A stretch of 64,000 nt of DNA from Mesorhizobium escarrei (GTDB lineage Bacteria > Pseudomonadota > Alphaproteobacteria > Rhizobiales > Rhizobiaceae), in NCBI RefSeq assembly GCF_935825525.1, contig NZ_CAKXZT010000126.1, positions 156,508 through 220,507 of the forward strand. Reading direction: 5' to 3'. Positions within the stretch are counted from its first letter, which is position 1. Every line of letters starts with the position of its first letter. Below are positions 57,086 through 64,000 of this stretch, piece after piece. Position numbers and translations under genes: made by a program. The notes beneath the pieces are model-generated. The model searched no databases. It was not told the origin of the DNA and was given only the letters and a program-made list of their open reading frames with translations.

Positions 57086-57181
57086 TCGACTGCTGCGCAC
57101 CCGATGGCCAAGCTCGATGGCAGGCTTTGGCAACACGCATTGGCGCCTGACAAGGTTTTTGTCCCGCTATATGATCGGGCG

Positions 57182-57937
57182 ATGATCACCACCGCGCTCA
57201 CCGACGAAGAACTCGAACGCTACGCCCGCCACATCGTGCTGCCTGAGATCGGCGGCGCCGGCCAGCAGCGACTGAAGCGGGCTCGAGTCCTGGTCATCGG
57301 CGCCGGCGGGCTGGGAGCGCCGGTGCTTGAATATCTTGCCGCAGCCGGTGTTGGCACACTCGGCATCGTCGATGACGACAGCGTCTCGCTGTCGAACCTG
57401 CAAAGACAGGTGATCCACGGCACCGGCGCTGTCGGCATGGCGAAGACCGACAGTGCGAAAGCGGCGATCGCCCGCATCAACCCCAACGTCGCCGTGGAAC
57501 TGCACAATCTCAGGCTGACGGCGGACAGCGCCGCTGCCCTTATCTCCGGTTATGACATCGTCGTCGACGGCTCCGACAATTTCGAAACCCGTTATGCGGT
57601 GGCCGACGCCTGCGCCGCGGAAAAGCGGCCGCTGGTCCATGCCGCCGTCGGCCGCTTCGACGGCTCGGTGACCGTGCTGAAACCGTTCGAGACCGGCACG
57701 GACGGCAGGCCGAATCCGAGCTATCGCGATCTTTTCCCGGAACCGCCGCCGGCGGGCCTGGTGCCATCCTGCGCCGTGGCCGGCGTGCTCGGCGTGCTGA
57801 CCGGCGTCGTCGGCACGCTGCAGGCCATGGAGGCGATCAAGCTGATCGCCGGCATCGGCGAGCCGCTGGTCGGCCGGCTGCTGCTTTACGATGCGTTGGC
57901 CGCGCGCTTCGACACGATCCGCTACAAGAGCATCTAG
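57182..57937 (+). CDS. moeB: Molybdopterin-synthase adenylyltransferase MoeB (ThiF family)
   Basis: A 251-residue E1-like enzyme that activates the C-terminus of MoaD. ATP-binding GAGGLGAPVLEYLAAAG and the SNLQRQ segment are present. The zinc cysteines of E. coli MoeB (CYRC and C-terminal CxxC) are replaced: the corresponding position reads SYRDLF, and no CxxC is found at the C-terminus. It still has the VPSCAVAGVLG cysteine. ATG 57182 is chosen after longer open frame. ThiF-like alternatives are possible, though rhizobial annotations call this type MoeB. Confidence 0.85.
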   Translation: MITTALTDEELERYARHIVLPEIGGAGQQRLKRARVLVIGAGGLGAPVLEYLAAAGVGTLGIVDDDSVSLSNLQRQVIHGTGAVGMAKTDSAKAAIARINPNVAVELHNLRLTADSAAALISGYDIVVDGSDNFETRYAVADACAAEKRPLVHAAVGRFDGSVTVLKPFETGTDGRPNPSYRDLFPEPPPAGLVPSCAVAGVLGVLTGVVGTLQAMEAIKLIAGIGEPLVGRLLLYDALAARFDTIRYKSI

Positions 57938-57956
57938 ATCTTGGAGCAACTAGATT

Positions 57957-58439
57957 TTGGGCAGCCTGGTTTCTGTCGCGCAGCTTCCGGCCGATTTCGA
58001 CCGTTGGGACGAGGTGCTGGCGCTGATCATGCGCGCCTTCGCTTCCATGGACGGCGTCATCGATCCGCCATCCTCGGCGCATCGGCTCACGGTCGAAAAT
58101 CTCCGGGACAGGGCCCGGCAAGAGACGGGCTTTGCGGCGCTGAAGGACGGCGGGATTGTCGGCTGCGTTTTTGTCCTGGAGCGGGCCAACGACTTCTATG
58201 TCGGAAAGCTCGCGGTCGAACCGGACTTTCAGGGACAAGGCATTGCCAGCCGGCTGATGCAAGCTGTCGAGAACCTTGCCCGCAACCGCGGCAAGCCTGC
58301 GATCGAGCTTCAGACGCGGATCGAACTGACCGGGAATCAGGCGGCCTTTGCCCGCCTTGGCTTTCGCGAAACGGAACGGACGGCGCACAGTGGCTATGAC
58401 CGACCGACCTCGATCACCATGCGCAAGGTGCTTTCGTAA
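57957..58439 (+). CDS. GNAT-family N-acetyltransferase
   Basis: A 160-residue acetyltransferase with the GNAT core: LAVEPDFQGQGIASRLM carries the acetyl-CoA-binding Q/RxxGxG/A pattern, followed by RLGFRETERT near the end. The start is taken as TTG at 57957 with GGAG about 11 bases before it; this is uncertain. The substrate is unknown. It lies 19 bp after moeB and may be co-transcribed. Confidence 0.82.
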   Translation: MGSLVSVAQLPADFDRWDEVLALIMRAFASMDGVIDPPSSAHRLTVENLRDRARQETGFAALKDGGIVGCVFVLERANDFYVGKLAVEPDFQGQGIASRLMQAVENLARNRGKPAIELQTRIELTGNQAAFARLGFRETERTAHSGYDRPTSITMRKVLS

Positions 58440-58467
58440 GCCTGCGCTAACTTAAAATGCCAGCCGG

Positions 58468-59469
58468 TCACGTCCGCAGTGGCAGCACGCGATCCGGCGG
58501 CCGATGGCCATCGAAGAAGGCGCGGATGTTGATGATCACCTTCTCGCCCATGTCGATCCGGCCTTCTAGCGTCGCCGACCCCATATGCGGCAACAGCACG
58601 ACCTTGCCCTTGGCGGCGAGCTTTAGCAATTTGCTGTTCAGCGCCGGCTCATGCTCGTAGACATCGAGCCCGGCGCCGGCGATCTTGCCGTCCTGGATCA
58701 GCTTGACCAGAGAGTCCTCGTCGATGATGTCGCCGCGCGCCGTGTTGACGATGTAAGCGGACGGTTGCAGAAGCGCCAACCGCCGCGCCGAAAGCAGATG
58801 GAAGGTCGCCGGCGTCGACGGACAATTGACCGATATGATGTCCATGCGGGCAAGCATCTGGTCGAGGCTTTCCCAGTAGGTCGCCTCCAGCTCATCCTCG
58901 ACCGCGGCCAGCACGCGATGGCGGTTGTGATAGTGGATCGACAGGCCAAAGGCCTTGGCCCGTCGGGCGACGGCGGTGCCGATGCGGCCCATGCCGACAA
59001 TGCCGAGGCGTTTGCCCCAGATACGCCGGCCAAGCATCCAGGTCGGCGACCAGCCGGCCCATTTCTTGTCGCTGGTCAGCACATTGGCGCCTTCCGCCAG
59101 CCGCCGTGGCACCGCCAGCATCAGCGCCATGGTCATGTCTGCCGTATCTTCGGTCAGCACGTTCGGGGTGTTGGTGACGGTAATGCCCTTCTTCGCTGCT
59201 GCCGACACGTCGATCTTGTCAACGCCGTTGCCGAAATTGGCGATCAGCTTGAGATTGTCGCCGGCCTGGGCGATCAGCGCTGCGTCGACATGGTCGGTTA
59301 TGGTCGGCACCAGCACGTCGGCTTCCTTGACCGCCGCGACCAGTTCCGGCTGCGTCATCGGTCTGTCTTCGACATTCAGCCGGGCGTCGAACAGCTCACG
59401 CATGCGGGTCTCGACCGGGTCGGGCAGCTTGCGCGTGATGACGACGAGGGGCCTTTTTCTGCCTACCAT
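58468..59469 (-). CDS. D-2-hydroxyacid dehydrogenase (glyoxylate/hydroxypyruvate reductase type)
   Basis: A 333-residue NAD(P)-dependent dehydrogenase. The Rossmann motif is GMGRIGTAVARRAKAFG. The catalytic triad is the arginine of NTARGD, the glutamate of LDVYEHEP and the histidine of PHMGSAT. The set corresponds to GhrB/GyaR-like enzymes that reduce glyoxylate or hydroxypyruvate; the exact substrate is not resolvable. Stands alone, convergent to the GNAT gene. Confidence 0.88.
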   Translation of the reverse strand: MVGRKRPLVVITRKLPDPVETRMRELFDARLNVEDRPMTQPELVAAVKEADVLVPTITDHVDAALIAQAGDNLKLIANFGNGVDKIDVSAAAKKGITVTNTPNVLTEDTADMTMALMLAVPRRLAEGANVLTSDKKWAGWSPTWMLGRRIWGKRLGIVGMGRIGTAVARRAKAFGLSIHYHNRHRVLAAVEDELEATYWESLDQMLARMDIISVNCPSTPATFHLLSARRLALLQPSAYIVNTARGDIIDEDSLVKLIQDGKIAGAGLDVYEHEPALNSKLLKLAAKGKVVLLPHMGSATLEGRIDMGEKVIINIRAFFDGHRPPDRVLPLRT

Positions 59470-59626
59470 TGTTTCCTCAAACCCGACCTCGTTGAGACCT
59501 CTTTAACCAAGACAGGCGAAACTGGAGGCCGGTCGCGGTGCCAGTTCTTCATGTAACAAGAGGTTCCGCCGAAGACAAAGAAAAAGGCGCGCCAGGGCCG
59601 TTGAGCCGGCGCCGAAAGGAACGAAA

Positions 59627-60181
59627 GTGTCTGGTTTCGCGTCGCTCCGCCTGGCCCTCTCAGCACTTCTCGGCGCTCTCCTTTATTCCCCGCAGGTGGC
59701 GGCACAGAATGCGGCAGCACCGACCCAGAGCGTCACGCTCGGGCCGAGCGGCCTGCCGCTGCCGCGCTTCGTCAGCCTGAAAGCCGGCCGCGTCAACTCC
59801 CGCGTCGGACCAGGCGTCAACTATTCCGTCGACTGGATGTATATGAAGCCCGGCCTGCCGATGGAGATCATCCAGGAATTCGACACCTGGCGTCGTGTGC
59901 GCGATGCCGACGGCTCGGAAGGCTGGATCAACCAGTCGCTGCTTTCAGGTCGCCGCACGGCGATCGTAGCACCCTGGCAGCGCGGCAAAGATGCCCGAAT
60001 CAACCTACTCGACGACCCGGAAAAGGACGCCAGCATCGTCGCGATCGTCGAGCCGGGCGCCATGGGCACGATCAAGTCCTGTGACGGCCAGTGGTGCGAA
60101 ATGACCTTCAATGGCCACACCGGCTGGCTCGCCCAGTCGCTGGTCTGGGGCGCCTATCCGGGCGAACGGGTCAAGAACTGA
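59627..60181 (+). CDS. Exported SH3-domain protein
   Basis: A 184-residue protein with a signal peptide (about 1-25) and two bacterial SH3-like segments (about 50-110 and 118-178), ending LAQSLVWG. Such proteins often bind peptidoglycan or act in the envelope. The start is GTG 59627, with AAGGA about seven bases before it. No partner gene is adjacent. Confidence 0.82.
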   Translation: MSGFASLRLALSALLGALLYSPQVAAQNAAAPTQSVTLGPSGLPLPRFVSLKAGRVNSRVGPGVNYSVDWMYMKPGLPMEIIQEFDTWRRVRDADGSEGWINQSLLSGRRTAIVAPWQRGKDARINLLDDPEKDASIVAIVEPGAMGTIKSCDGQWCEMTFNGHTGWLAQSLVWGAYPGERVKN

Positions 60182-60212
60182 CCTCTTCTTGCCGGTTCGG
60201 GATCATGGTCCA

Positions 60213-60261
60213 ACGCATGTCGCGCAAAAGTGTGCAGCGGTTTTGCGATAACGACATGCGT
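60213..60261. repeat. Nested palindrome downstream of the SH3 gene
   Basis: Outer arms ACGCATGTCG (60213-60222) / CGACATGCGT (60252-60261) and inner CGCAAAA (60223-60229) / TTTTGCG (60241-60247). It has the same nested layout as the one at 99-145. A partial match is at 36545-36580. Confidence 0.6.
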
Positions 60262-60317
60262 AAAAACAACAACCTGAAGCGCGTCGCATGAGGCCGGCCA
60301 GACGCGACGCGCTTTAG

Positions 60318-60351
60318 AGGCCGATACTGGCGAGACGGTATCTCGCGGCCT
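60318..60351 (-). terminator. irr terminator-like hairpin
   Basis: Stem of AGGCCGATAC (60318-60327) with complementary GTATC (60338-60342) and CGGCCT (60346-60351), just after the irr stop on the minus strand. Confidence 0.5.
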
Positions 60352-60364
60352 TATGAAGCGCGGG

Positions 60365-60796
60365 TCAATCGGAGCGCTTGGGGCGCAGCCTGACCACGAT
60401 ATCGACATTGGCGATCTCCATGCCCTCCGGCGGCTCCGGCAGGTTGGAGACCGTGACAGGACCGCTGGCGATGTCGAAGATCCTGTTTTCGCCCTCAATG
60501 TAGAAATGATGGTGATCGGAGGTGTTGGTGTCGAAGTAGGTCTTCGACCCCTCGACGGCCAGGATGCGCAAAAGGCCCGCCTGGGTGAATTGATGAAGGG
60601 CGTTGTAGACGGTGGCGAGCGATACCGGCACGCCGGCGGCGACCGCCTCCTCGTGCAGTTCCTCGGCCGACAGATGGCGGTCGCCCTTGGCGAAAAGCAG
60701 ATCGGCCAGCGCGATGCGCTGACGCGTCGGCCTCAGACCAGCTTCGCGAACCCGCTTGTCCACAGCGACATTTTCCTTCCGGCAGCCCAGATCCAT
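60365..60796 (-). CDS. irr: Iron response regulator Irr (Fur family)
   Basis: A 143-residue Fur-family regulator with the winged-helix DNA-binding domain (about 15-85, with RPTRQRIALADLLF) and the histidine cluster H95-H97 (DHHHFY) that binds haem in rhizobial Irr. The N-terminus, MDLGCRKENV, has a cysteine but no GCPW haem motif of Bradyrhizobium. Irr represses haem synthesis and iron genes under iron limitation. Divergent from fabA, the usual rhizobial arrangement irr-fabA-fabB-fabI. Confidence 0.93.
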   Translation of the reverse strand: MDLGCRKENVAVDKRVREAGLRPTRQRIALADLLFAKGDRHLSAEELHEEAVAAGVPVSLATVYNALHQFTQAGLLRILAVEGSKTYFDTNTSDHHHFYIEGENRIFDIASGPVTVSNLPEPPEGMEIANVDIVVRLRPKRSD

Positions 60797-60876
60797 CTAT
60801 CCGCCCAAGCTCAAGTTTCGCCTCAATATCTGCCCAGAATGGCAAAAAACGGACATTGACCGAAACTGGACATCCC

Positions 60877-60895
60877 CCGACATATATTCTGTCGG
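60877..60895. promoter_or_regulatory. Palindrome in the irr/fabA promoter region
   Basis: CCGACA (60877-60882) and TGTCGG (60890-60895) around TATATTC, overlapping a TATATT -10-like hexamer. It lies between irr and fabA and may be an operator for either. It does not look like a classical Irr ICE box. Confidence 0.45.
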
Positions 60896-61037
60896 CCGAA
60901 TACGATCAATAGCGCGCATTGACCCCGGCAGGCGGGCAGGTTAAGCGCAAACGCCGGTTTCCGGCCGGAAATGGATTGTGTTAGGAAACCAACGACAAGG
61001 GCGCGCTACCGCCCGGACGATTAGGGGGACGAGATTG

Positions 61038-61556
61038 ATGGCGGTTTCGAAATCCAGCTACGATTACGAGGAACTGCTTGCCTGCGCCCGCGGCGAGCTG
61101 TTCGGACCTGGAAACGCCCAGCTCCCCTATCCGCCGATGCTGATGTTCGACCGCATCACCGAAATCAGCGAGACGGGCGGTGCGTTCGACAAGGGCTTCA
61201 TCCGCGCAGAATTCGACATCAAGCCGGACCTGTGGTTTTTCGCCTGCCACTTCATCGGCAACCCGATCATGCCGGGGTGCCTGGGCCTCGACGCGATGTG
61301 GCAATTGACGGGATTCTATCTCGGCTGGCTCGGCGAGCCGGGCAAGGGCATGGCGCTCTCGACCGGCGAAGTGAAATTCAAAGGCATGGTGACGCCGTCG
61401 GTCAAGACGGTAGAATATGGCGTGGACTTCAAGCGCGTGATGCGCGGCCGGCTGGTGCTTGGTATCGCCGATGGCTGGCTGAAGGCGGATGGCGAACCCA
61501 TATACGCAGCAACGGACCTCAAGGTGGGTCTGTCCAAGCAATCTGCCGCCGCCTGA
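61038..61556 (+). CDS. fabA: 3-hydroxydecanoyl-ACP dehydratase
   Basis: A 172-residue FabA with catalytic H71 (CHFIGNP) and D85 (GLDAMW). Introduces the cis double bond of unsaturated fatty acids. GGGGGA precedes ATG 61038. First gene of fabA-fabB-fabI. Confidence 0.95.
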   Translation: MAVSKSSYDYEELLACARGELFGPGNAQLPYPPMLMFDRITEISETGGAFDKGFIRAEFDIKPDLWFFACHFIGNPIMPGCLGLDAMWQLTGFYLGWLGEPGKGMALSTGEVKFKGMVTPSVKTVEYGVDFKRVMRGRLVLGIADGWLKADGEPIYAATDLKVGLSKQSAAA

Positions 61557-61669
61557 CCGGCGCCTGCGCAGCGCCGCGAGTCCGCGGGACGCGCAAAGGA
61601 AGCTGTAGAACTTAATTTGCGCATCCTTGTCCGGCAGGTTTCGGGTTCATGCGCTGGAAGGAGTTGCGA

Positions 61670-62890
61670 ATGAGACGGGTCGTAGTGACAGGCCTCGGCA
61701 TCGTGTCGTCGATCGGCAACAATGCCAACGAGGTGCAGGCCTCGCTCCATGATGCCAGATCAGGCATCAGCTTCTCCGATTCCTTCGCCGAACACGGCTT
61801 CCGCTGCCAAGTCTGGGGAGCGCCGACGCTCGACCCCTCGGCGCTGATCGATCGCCGCGCCATGCGCTTCCTGTCGCAAGGTGCGGCCTGGAACCACGTC
61901 GCCATGGACCAGGCGATCGTCGACGCTGGACTTGGCGAGAACGACATCACCAATGAGCGCACCGGCATCGTCATGGGATCGGGCGGACCATCGACCAGAA
62001 CCATCGTCGAAGCCGCTGAAACCACGCTCAAGAACGGCAGCCCCAAGCGCATCGGCCCGTTCGCGGTGCCGAAGGCGATGTCGTCGACCGCTTCGGCGAC
62101 GCTCGCCACCTGGTTCAAGATCCACGGTGTCAATTATTCGATCTCTTCGGCCTGCTCGACCTCGGCGCATTGCATCGGCAATGGCTACGAACTGATCCAA
62201 TGGGGCAAGCAGGACATGGTCTTCGCCGGCGGCCATGAGGATCTCGACTGGACGATGTCGGACCTGTTCGACGCGATGGGCGCCATGTCCTCCAAGTTCA
62301 ATGACCGGGCATCGGCCGCCTCGCGCGCCTATGACGTCGATCGCGACGGCTTCGTCATCGCCGGCGGCGCCGGCGTGCTGGTCCTGGAAGAGCTCGAGCA
62401 CGCCAAGGCGCGCGGCGCAAAGATTTACGCCGAGGTCGTCGGTTATGGCGCGACCTCCGACGGCTACGACATGGTGGCGCCCTCGGGCGAAGGCGCGGTG
62501 CGCTGCATGCGGCAGGCGCTGGCCACCGTCGCTTCGCCGGTCGACTACATCAACACGCACGGCACCTCGACGCCGGTCGGCGACTCCAGGGAAATGGGCG
62601 CGATCCGCGAGGTGTTCGGCGATAACATGCCGTTCATCACCTCGACGAAATCACTGACCGGCCATTCGCTGGGTGCGGCCGGCGTGCAGGAATCGATCTA
62701 CTCGATCCTGATGATGCAAGGCGGCTTCATCGGCGAGAGTGCCCATATCGAGCAGCTCGATCCGGAATTCGAGGGTATGCCGATCGTGCGAGAGCGCATC
62801 GACGATGCCAGGATCGACACTGTCTTGTCCAACTCGTTCGGTTTCGGCGGCACCAACGCAACGCTGATTTTCCAGCGCTATTCCGCATAA
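61670..62890 (+). CDS. fabB: 3-oxoacyl-ACP synthase I
   Basis: A 406-residue KASI/KASII-type condensing enzyme with the nucleophile C162 (ACSTSAHC) and histidines in NTHGTS and [12 protein letters not shown] precedes ATG 61670. It follows fabA and supports the unsaturated pathway, hence FabB rather than FabF. Confidence 0.95.
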   Translation: MRRVVVTGLGIVSSIGNNANEVQASLHDARSGISFSDSFAEHGFRCQVWGAPTLDPSALIDRRAMRFLSQGAAWNHVAMDQAIVDAGLGENDITNERTGIVMGSGGPSTRTIVEAAETTLKNGSPKRIGPFAVPKAMSSTASATLATWFKIHGVNYSISSACSTSAHCIGNGYELIQWGKQDMVFAGGHEDLDWTMSDLFDAMGAMSSKFNDRASAASRAYDVDRDGFVIAGGAGVLVLEELEHAKARGAKIYAEVVGYGATSDGYDMVAPSGEGAVRCMRQALATVASPVDYINTHGTSTPVGDSREMGAIREVFGDNMPFITSTKSLTGHSLGAAGVQESIYSILMMQGGFIGESAHIEQLDPEFEGMPIVRERIDDARIDTVLSNSFGFGGTNATLIFQRYSA

Positions 62891-62902
62891 GGATTGCCTT
62901 CC

Positions 62903-63715
62903 ATGGACGGATTGATGAAGGGCAAGCGCGGGCTTGTCATGGGTGTCGCCAACGACCATTCGATCGCCTGGGGTATCGCCCGAAAACTGTCCGAACATGG
63001 GGCGGAACTCGCCTTCACCTATCAGGGCGAAGCCTTCGGGCGCCGGGTCAAGCCGCTCGCCGAGAAGCTCGGCTCCTCGCTGGTCGTGCCTTGCGACGTC
63101 GAGGACAGCGCATCGGTTGCCGCTACGTTCGAGACCTTGGGCGAGGCCTGGGGCGGGCTGGACTTCGTCGTCCACGCTATCGGCTTTTCCGACAAGAACG
63201 AGCTGAAAGGCCTTTACGCCGACACCAGCCGCGACAATTTTGTCCGCACCATGGTCATCTCCTGCTACTCCTTCACCGAGGTCGCCCGCCATGCGGCCGC
63301 GTTGATGAAGGACAGCGGCTCGATGATCACGCTGACCTATGCCGGTTCGGTCCGCGTCATGCCGAACTACAACGTCATGGGCGTCGCCAAGGCCGGGCTT
63401 GAAGCCAGCGTCCGCTATCTCGCCAACGACTACGGCCCGCGCGGCATCAGGGTGAACGGCATATCCGCGGGACCGGTGCGGACACTGGCCGGCGCCGGGA
63501 TTTCCGACGCACGCCACATGTTTTCCTACCAGCAGCGCAACTCGCCGCTGCGCCGTACTGTGACGATCGACGAAGTCGGTGGTTCGGCGCTCTATCTCCT
63601 GTCCGATCTGTCCTCGGGCGTCACCGGCGAGATCCATTATGTCGATTCCGGCTACCACATCGTCTCGATGCCGGCGCTCGACGAGCTGAAGCGGACCGAC
63701 AGCGGACGGGATTAA
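62903..63715 (+). CDS. fabI: Enoyl-ACP reductase (NADH) FabI
   Basis: A 270-residue short-chain-dehydrogenase type enoyl reductase. The NAD-binding segment is GVANDHSIAWG and the catalytic Tyr/Lys are in MPNYNVMGVAKAG (about Y155, K162). The start is ATG 62903, with AAGGA about 9 bases before; the TTG at 62894 is unlikely. Third gene of the fab set. Confidence 0.95.
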   Translation: MDGLMKGKRGLVMGVANDHSIAWGIARKLSEHGAELAFTYQGEAFGRRVKPLAEKLGSSLVVPCDVEDSASVAATFETLGEAWGGLDFVVHAIGFSDKNELKGLYADTSRDNFVRTMVISCYSFTEVARHAAALMKDSGSMITLTYAGSVRVMPNYNVMGVAKAGLEASVRYLANDYGPRGIRVNGISAGPVRTLAGAGISDARHMFSYQQRNSPLRRTVTIDEVGGSALYLLSDLSSGVTGEIHYVDSGYHIVSMPALDELKRTDSGRD

Positions 63716-63752
63716 TTCGGCCGGTAAAAATGCGACGGCCTTGCCGGCAACT

Positions 63753-64000
63753 TCAGCGGCGCGCCGCGAAAACCTTGAACATGCCGTCGCGGGCGATCTC
63801 GGCATGGCTGGAGAATGCGGCCGCCAGCACCGGCTCGTAGGGAAGCTGGCGGTTCGCCACCATGAACAGCCGCCCGCCCGGCTTCAGCGCGTTCGCCGCG
63901 GAACGGATCATGCCGGCGCCGATCTCCGGCTCGGCCGCCCGGCTGCGATGGAAGGGTGGGTTCATGACGATGGCGTCATAGCGGCGCTCGACCGGCTCGC
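63753..64000 (-). CDS. Class I SAM-dependent methyltransferase, partial at window end
   Basis: The last 82 codons plus stop of a leftward gene. The NPPF motif (near 63960) typical of N-methyltransferases acting on rRNA or protein (RsmC/HemK-like) is present, followed by LKPGGRLFMVANRQLPYE. The 5' end is outside the window, so length and exact identity are open. Confidence 0.6.
   Translation of the reverse strand, partial: EPVERRYDAIVMNPPFHRSRAAEPEIGAGMIRSAANALKPGGRLFMVANRQLPYEPVLAAAFSSHAEIARDGMFKVFAARR

Noticed and set aside
1..64000. tRNA, rRNA, CRISPR, insertion sequences and prophage genes
   Set aside because: None recognised; the S24 repressor at 7662-8312 has no phage neighbours.

Overview
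This 64 kb window is an alphaproteobacterial chromosome segment, most likely from Mesorhizobium or a close Rhizobiales relative. The evidence is the gene content and order: class I lysyl-tRNA synthetase, Irr next to fabA-fabB-fabI, rpsT-dnaA-dnaN-recF, a PodJ homologue, a complete Tad/Cpa pilus locus, an AHL quorum-sensing cassette, high GC, and rhizobial-type intergenic palindromes. It is mostly core chromosome. I see no tRNA, rRNA, CRISPR array, insertion sequence or prophage.

Layout. 0.2-1.1 kb is a PPK2 polyphosphate kinase. 1.2-3.4 kb (minus) is luxR, luxI and a crotonase that lacks both hydratase glutamates and looks like an isomerase. 3.7-8.3 kb holds a periplasmic binding protein ending in a tandem repeat, a TerB-like protein, lysK, and a nuclease-like protein co-transcribed with a LexA-like S24 repressor. 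8.4-15.8 kb (minus) is a fatty-acid oxidation block of FadJ, thiolase, two acyl-CoA dehydrogenases and a MerR regulator with two matching palindromic operators. 16.3-20.3 kb is the polar organiser PodJ.

20.5-29.4 kb is a probable sulfite-handling region: a TauE/SafE exporter coupled to a TIGR02186 protein, a YegD-like Hsp70, a LysR regulator, and a SoeABC-type molybdenum oxidoreductase (Mo subunit, four-cluster ferredoxin, membrane anchor). 29.4-36.5 kb has the DNA-ligase-associated pair PdeM and Lhr-like helicase, an NlpC/P60 peptidase, a MarR regulator, an M17 aminopeptidase and TadD.

37-48.3 kb is the Tad pilus system. The prepilin (57 codons), CpaA, CpaB-C-D-E-F, TadB and TadC run leftward. 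A lone secretin N-terminal domain protein and two TadE/G-like pseudopilins run rightward. Several promoters here carry near-consensus CtrA-like sites (TTAA-N7-TTAAC), suggesting cell-cycle control.

48.5-58.4 kb has deoB, mutM, an enoyl-CoA hydratase, rpsT, dnaA (with DnaA boxes and GANTC sites upstream), dnaN, recF, moeB and a GNAT acetyltransferase. 58.5-64 kb has a 2-hydroxyacid dehydrogenase, an SH3 protein, irr, fabA-fabB-fabI and a methyltransferase cut by the window end.

The parts most worth study are the AHL-synthase plus isomerase-like crotonase cassette, the TauE/TIGR02186/SoeABC neighbourhood, the S24 repressor-nuclease pair, the MerR operators, and the tandem or inverted repeats at gene ends.
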